From: JAGTVG01 sp964543195
GTDB taxonomy: Bacteria; Bacteroidota; Bacteroidia; Cytophagales; Cyclobacteriaceae
DNA: 64,000 bases
Direction: 5' to 3'
Assembly (NCBI GenBank): GCA_964543195.1
Contig: CAZIXF010000015.1
Location: 1 to 64,000, forward strand
In this document: piece by piece, positions 61,109-64,000 of the stretch
Numbering within the stretch: the first letter of the stretch is position 1
Layout of the letters: each line of letters starts with the position of its first letter
Program-made: the position numbers and the translations under genes
The notes under the pieces: generated by a model
The model's input: only the letters and a program-made list of their open reading frames with translations
What the model was told of the DNA's origin: nothing
The model's database searches: none

Positions 61109-61822
61109 TCATAAAATCTTTTGCAGATCGCTGAGGCAGCTGATCTCGTAGGTAACATCGAGGCTATGCGGGACCTCTTCGGGGTTAAAATAAATCACAT
61201 CGAGGGAGGCATTTAGTGCACCCCCGATATCGGTTTCGAGATTATCTCCGATCATAATACATTCCGACTTCTCTGCGCCAATAATTTCAATGGCTTTTTC
61301 GAACATATCCCTGTTTGGTTTTTTATAACCCGTTCTTTCAGAGGTTATAATCTCTTCAAAATAACCGGCCAGCTTGCTGTTGGCCAGTTTAATTCCCTGT
61401 ACATCATCGAATCCGTTCGTGATAATATGCAAGCCGTATTTTGGCTTCAGGTAATCAAGAATATCGAAGGCAAAAGGAATAACATGTGGCTTGGCCGGAC
61501 ATAACCGGAGATAGATGTCTCCTATATCTGTGGGGATTTCTGATTCTGCAAAACCCAACCGGGTAAGACATAACTTGAAACGTTGTGAGCGGATATATTC
61601 CTTTTCTACCTCGTTACGGTTGTATTTTTCCCACAAGTTGGCATTGATATCCTTAAAGGTCAGTGCAAAATCGTCCCTGGTGAATTTCTTATTCCTTTGG
61701 AATTGAAATGTATCATAAAGTTCGAATAACACCTCTTCGGAATTTTTTTCAAAATCCCATAACGTATGATCCAGATCGAATAATATATGATTGTACTTGG
61801 TTTTCACAAAAGACTTTTTCAA
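61109..61822 (-). CDS. YjjG-type noncanonical pyrimidine nucleotidase (HAD family)
   Basis: A 237-residue HAD phosphatase. Motif I is FDLDHTLWDF with the nucleophile Asp and the acid/base Asp, motif II is IITNGFDDVQ, the motif III Lys is in GYKKPNRDMFEKA, and motif IV is MIGDNLETDIGGA. A helical cap (about 20-100) matches YjjG enzymes, which hydrolyse noncanonical pyrimidine nucleotides as house-cleaning. It starts 12 bp after the ArsR-family regulator stop and precedes pruA by about 100 bp. Confidence 0.93.
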   Translation of the reverse strand: MKKSFVKTKYNHILFDLDHTLWDFEKNSEEVLFELYDTFQFQRNKKFTRDDFALTFKDINANLWEKYNRNEVEKEYIRSQRFKLCLTRLGFAESEIPTDIGDIYLRLCPAKPHVIPFAFDILDYLKPKYGLHIITNGFDDVQGIKLANSKLAGYFEEIITSERTGYKKPNRDMFEKAIEIIGAEKSECIMIGDNLETDIGGALNASLDVIYFNPEEVPHSLDVTYEISCLSDLQKIL

Positions 61823-61834
61823 TTCAGCGTGTCC

Positions 61835-62218
61835 TTATCTGACCAGATCTTTCTCTGCCAGCCTGTATTTAGCTAACTCCTTTTCCTGATATAAGGTTTC
61901 AAAATGTTCAAGATCCCTGTTCAGGTTATGATCTTTGCTGAAATATTCCATTAATGTCTTAACCAGCTCGAGTACTTCTTCATTGATATGGTAAAATACC
62001 CATTGGTCAACTTTCCGTGATGAAATAATGCCCGAATTTTTGAGATATGAGACATGTCTGGAGGTTTTAGCCTGCGTATACCCAAGTACCAGTTCCAGGT
62101 CGGATATACACATCTCATGTTTAAAGTACATCAGATGCAATATTCTTATCCTGGGTTCTTCGGCCAGCGCTTTGAATACCTGAACACCAAATGCCAACGA
62201 AAAATTCTTTAATCGCAT
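61835..62218 (-). CDS. ArsR-family winged-helix transcriptional regulator
   Basis: A 127-residue small DNA-binding protein: ALAEEPRIRILHLMYF, then EMCISDLELVLGYTQAKTSRHVSYLKNSGIISSRK (helix-turn-helix), and a wing VDQWVFYHINEE. The classic metal-site CxC of ArsR is reduced to one Cys (MCISDL), so it probably does not sense arsenite in the standard way. A TAnnTTTG box is upstream. It is 12 bp from the nucleotidase gene and may control it or an unlinked target. Confidence 0.92.
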   Translation of the reverse strand: MRLKNFSLAFGVQVFKALAEEPRIRILHLMYFKHEMCISDLELVLGYTQAKTSRHVSYLKNSGIISSRKVDQWVFYHINEEVLELVKTLMEYFSKDHNLNRDLEHFETLYQEKELAKYRLAEKDLVR

Positions 62219-62237
62219 AGGTGAATTATTGATATTT

Positions 62238-62245
62238 CAAATATA
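62238..62245 (-). promoter_or_regulatory. Possible -7 element of the arsR-type gene
   Basis: On the minus strand this reads TATATTTG, a perfect TAnnTTTG match, 19 bp before the ATG at 62218. No clear -33 TTTG is found. Confidence 0.35.
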
Positions 62246-62282
62246 ATTTTTTACTTATTTAACCACTACTGTAAAACATTAT

Positions 62283-62314
62283 ATTGTGAAAGAATGTATA
62301 AATTAGTAGAATTG
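62283..62314 (+). promoter_or_regulatory. Probable promoter of the gene at 62339
   Basis: ATTG at 62283-62286 and TAGAATTG at 62307-62314 (seven of eight consensus positions) are separated by 20 bp. The start codon follows 24 bp later. Confidence 0.4.
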
Positions 62315-62338
62315 TAATGTCCTGTTAAAGCGGAAAAA

Positions 62339-62986
62339 GTGAACTTACGAAGTATATTGTATCATTTATCACTGGTTTTGCTGATCCTTTCAGCAGGCAG
62401 AAGTACGGTTTGCGGACAAGGGGGAGACTACCGGATCATCCAGTTTTCTGGGATTATCGTCCAGCCGGATAGTTCAGATGGAGTGCCCGGCGTGCATGTA
62501 TACGTGCCCAAAGCCGGACGGGGCACCACCACGAACCAGTTCGGTTATTTTTCACTTCCCACACTTGAAGGCGACAGCGTGGTGATCAGTGCGGTAGGAT
62601 ACCGGAAACAGCATTTTATTGTTCCGGGTGACCGCGGGGATGCCATAACCATTATCATTCCGCTTGAAGAAGATACCATCCTGCTACCTGAGATTGAGAT
62701 CTTTCCCTATCCTACGGAAGAACTCCTGAAAGAAGCCATACTGGCCATGAAACTTCCCAACCAGGCCGAATATAACGCCATCAACCAGAATCTCAATGAA
62801 CAGGTGATGGCTGAGATGTTCAGGACCATGCCTATGGATGGAAGCATGAATTATAAATACTATATGCAACAGCGGTTAAATTATATTCATGATGGGTTCG
62901 GGCCGAGATATAATCCTTTATTGAATCCGTTTGCCTGGGCCGAGTTTTTTAAATCCCTTAAACGCGGGGACTTCAAACGAAAATAA
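62339..62986 (+). CDS. Exported carboxypeptidase-D-like regulatory-domain protein
   Basis: A 215-residue protein from a GTG start with a signal peptide (about 1-27). A CarboxypepD_reg-like beta-sandwich follows (about 35-115: GVPGVHVYVPKAGRGTTTNQFGYFSLPTLEGDSVVISAVGYRKQ), the same fold that opens SusC proteins. The C-terminal 100 residues are helical and contain EELLKEAILAMKLPNQAEYNAINQNLNE. There is no barrel or plug, so it is not a truncated transporter. Such short proteins are frequent in Bacteroidota and their role is unknown. The GTG start is the only one that keeps the complete signal peptide. Confidence 0.82.
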   Translation: MNLRSILYHLSLVLLILSAGRSTVCGQGGDYRIIQFSGIIVQPDSSDGVPGVHVYVPKAGRGTTTNQFGYFSLPTLEGDSVVISAVGYRKQHFIVPGDRGDAITIIIPLEEDTILLPEIEIFPYPTEELLKEAILAMKLPNQAEYNAINQNLNEQVMAEMFRTMPMDGSMNYKYYMQQRLNYIHDGFGPRYNPLLNPFAWAEFFKSLKRGDFKRK

Positions 62987-63087
62987 GTGAATTCAATTTT
63001 TTCAAACAGATTATAATTACACATTCACGAAAGACAATTAACCCGGTTATTTAACGTTTTTTAACAAATATTGAACTAACCTCCTAT

Positions 63088-63495
63088 ATGCGTTTTGTTT
63101 GGGCTTTTACGATCGTCGCTTTATTGATCATGTTTACAGGTTGCACCCGGGAAAAGGATGTGGACAATTACGGGCTGGAAGGATCCTGGAATGCCACCTG
63201 GGTTCTTGCGGACAGTACGCTTTATGATCTGTATTCCCCAGGGCAGCTTTCCATGTCAGGAAAAATGACATTTGAAAAGAACAATCAGGTGCACCTTCAG
63301 GCGTATGGGTTTGAAGGATGCGCTTTTGCGTCGGATACGGCAGAAAACAGATTATATTATCAATACCGGGATAGTGCTCTTCTGCTGTTGAATTCAAGTA
63401 ATGAAGAAGTATTTGCCTATTCAATCAAGGCAATGGAACCCCGGTTTATTCATTTGGAGATGATGGATGATATTCATTTAAAACTTACCAGATAA
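63088..63495 (+). CDS. Small lipocalin-like lipoprotein
   Basis: A 135-residue exported lipoprotein (LIMFTGC). The pattern LEGSWNATWVLADSTLYDLY..., SGKMTFEKNNQVHLQAYGFEGCAF, and a final IHLEMMDDIHLKL suggests a small lipocalin-like beta-barrel, with two Cys residues in the barrel region reduced to one visible pair candidate. The function is unknown. It follows the carboxypeptidase-D-like gene by about 100 bp on the same strand. Confidence 0.75.
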   Translation: MRFVWAFTIVALLIMFTGCTREKDVDNYGLEGSWNATWVLADSTLYDLYSPGQLSMSGKMTFEKNNQVHLQAYGFEGCAFASDTAENRLYYQYRDSALLLLNSSNEEVFAYSIKAMEPRFIHLEMMDDIHLKLTR

Positions 63496-63513
63496 CGCGT
63501 AGTCGGCAATAGT

Positions 63514-63672
63514 GAGGCTGTCGCAAGAGTCCTTTGGTGGGAGAATATCCCATTTTGTCAATTGAATTCGTTGATATCTTGATAAGAATAAGGTGAAATA
63601 CTCAATTAATTCCAGGAATGTGGGGACCTATCCCGCAACTTCTATAAATCATTTAACTTTTGAGACGGCCTC
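63514..63672. mobile_element. Possible MITE with 18-bp imperfect terminal inverted repeats
   Basis: GAGGCTGTCGCAAGAGTC at 63514-63531 matches the reverse complement of 63655-63672 at 14 of 18 positions. The 159-bp element has no ORF. The ends resemble the GAGGCTGTCTCAAAA-type termini I associate with insertion sequences in this phylum. No clear target-site duplication is seen, so it may be old or a coincidence. It accounts for most of the gap at 63496-63755. Confidence 0.4.
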
Positions 63673-63755
63673 TATAACATTCCATAACCGGGGGGACAAA
63701 ACACATAGATTTCTCCATTCAATATTTTCTCATTCATACCTTCTTCGGACATAAA

Positions 63756-63807
63756 AAAAGGCTCAGCGACGTTTCCTCCATATCTTCTGAAACGCGCTGA
63801 GCCTTTT
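63756..63807 (-). terminator. Rho-independent terminator of clpB
   Basis: A long hairpin: AAAAGGCTCAGCG (63756-63768) pairs with CGCTGAGCCTTTT (63795-63807), and an inner CGTTTC/GAAACG extends the stem. On the minus strand it ends in a seven-T run (complement of 63753-63759), 28 bp past the clpB stop. Confidence 0.9.
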
Positions 63808-63834
63808 GCAAAGACCTTTCTCTTATCCCGGCGA

Positions 63835-64000
63835 TCAGATCTTTACCTTATCAAGATTTAAAAACTCCAGTTCTCCTTTATTATTCAGGTCAATTCCCAC
63901 AATACCCTCGCGGTCGAGGTTACCGGCCAGTATTTCTTTTGACAACTGGTTCAGGATCTCTCGCTGAAGCACCCGTTTCAATGGCCTTGCGCCAAACTGC
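63835..64000 (-). CDS. clpB: ATP-dependent chaperone ClpB, C-terminal fragment (runs off the window)
   Basis: 54 C-terminal residues are visible before a TGA stop. They begin QFGARPLKRVLQREI and continue NQLSKEILAGN, the conserved sensor-2 and C-terminal helix region of the second AAA+ domain of ClpB/Hsp100. The short tail after KEILAG is the D2 small-domain beta strand pair of ClpB rather than ClpA or ClpC. The enzyme is a disaggregase working with DnaK. The rest lies beyond 64000. The gene is too short for an ORF-length cutoff and was found by translating the minus strand directly. Confidence 0.9.
   Translation of the reverse strand, partial: QFGARPLKRVLQREILNQLSKEILAGNLDREGIVGIDLNNKGELEFLNLDKVKI

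Overview
The window looks like a chromosomal segment of a free-living member of the Bacteroidota. Supporting signs are a SusC/SusD pair, many exported lipoproteins, gene starts without clear Shine-Dalgarno sequences, promoters of the TTTG / TAnnTTTG type (four good examples at 19.2, 25.4, 50.3 and 55.7 kb), and short G/T-rich tandem arrays between genes. I cannot place it below phylum or class. No phage, plasmid or CRISPR module is visible.

Layout. 0-8 kb: LD-carboxypeptidase, chromate transporter, two secreted proteins of unknown role, aspS, a small exported protein with tadA, and superoxide dismutase. 8-14 kb (minus strand): uvrB-aroE-DUF368-phosphosulfolactate synthase-TPR protein. 14-19 kb (minus strand): a short exopolysaccharide operon (glycosyltransferase, RfbC, Wza-like exporter, Wzc-like tyrosine kinase). 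19-30 kb: hflX, a MetE-like zinc protein, a Lon-family protease, tRNA-Arg(CCT), a PAS histidine kinase, and two paralogous single-domain response regulators on either side of an LLM oxidoreductase.

30-55 kb is the accessory heart of the window, a large glycan-utilisation region. SusC and SusD end at a strong terminator. A cluster of near-palindromes and a canonical promoter then lead into a minus-strand unit of two giant FG-GAP/VCBS plus ASPIC/UnbV lipoproteins, a small unknown lipoprotein between them, and a GH32 fructan hydrolase. GH5-like and GH3 enzymes follow on the same strand. A GH92 mannosidase and a third VCBS/UnbV lipoprotein lie on the plus strand. Scattered through this region are copies of a roughly 105-150 bp compound palindromic repeat. 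A small AT-rich GIY-YIG endonuclease gene lies between two of the repeat arrays. This nuclease-plus-repeat unit is the best candidate for a poorly described system: a REP-like element with a GIY-YIG nuclease in place of a RAYT transposase.

55-64 kb: rpmH-rnpA-S41 protease-TSUP permease on the plus strand, then pruA, a YjjG-type nucleotidase and an ArsR-family regulator on the minus strand, two small exported proteins, a possible MITE, and the 3' end of clpB with its terminator.

A second pattern is a set of phased 8-bp (and one 7-bp) tandem arrays placed just 3' of hflX, tRNA-Arg and pruA, always G-rich on the sense strand. They resemble the short tandemly repeated repetitive sequences described in cyanobacteria.
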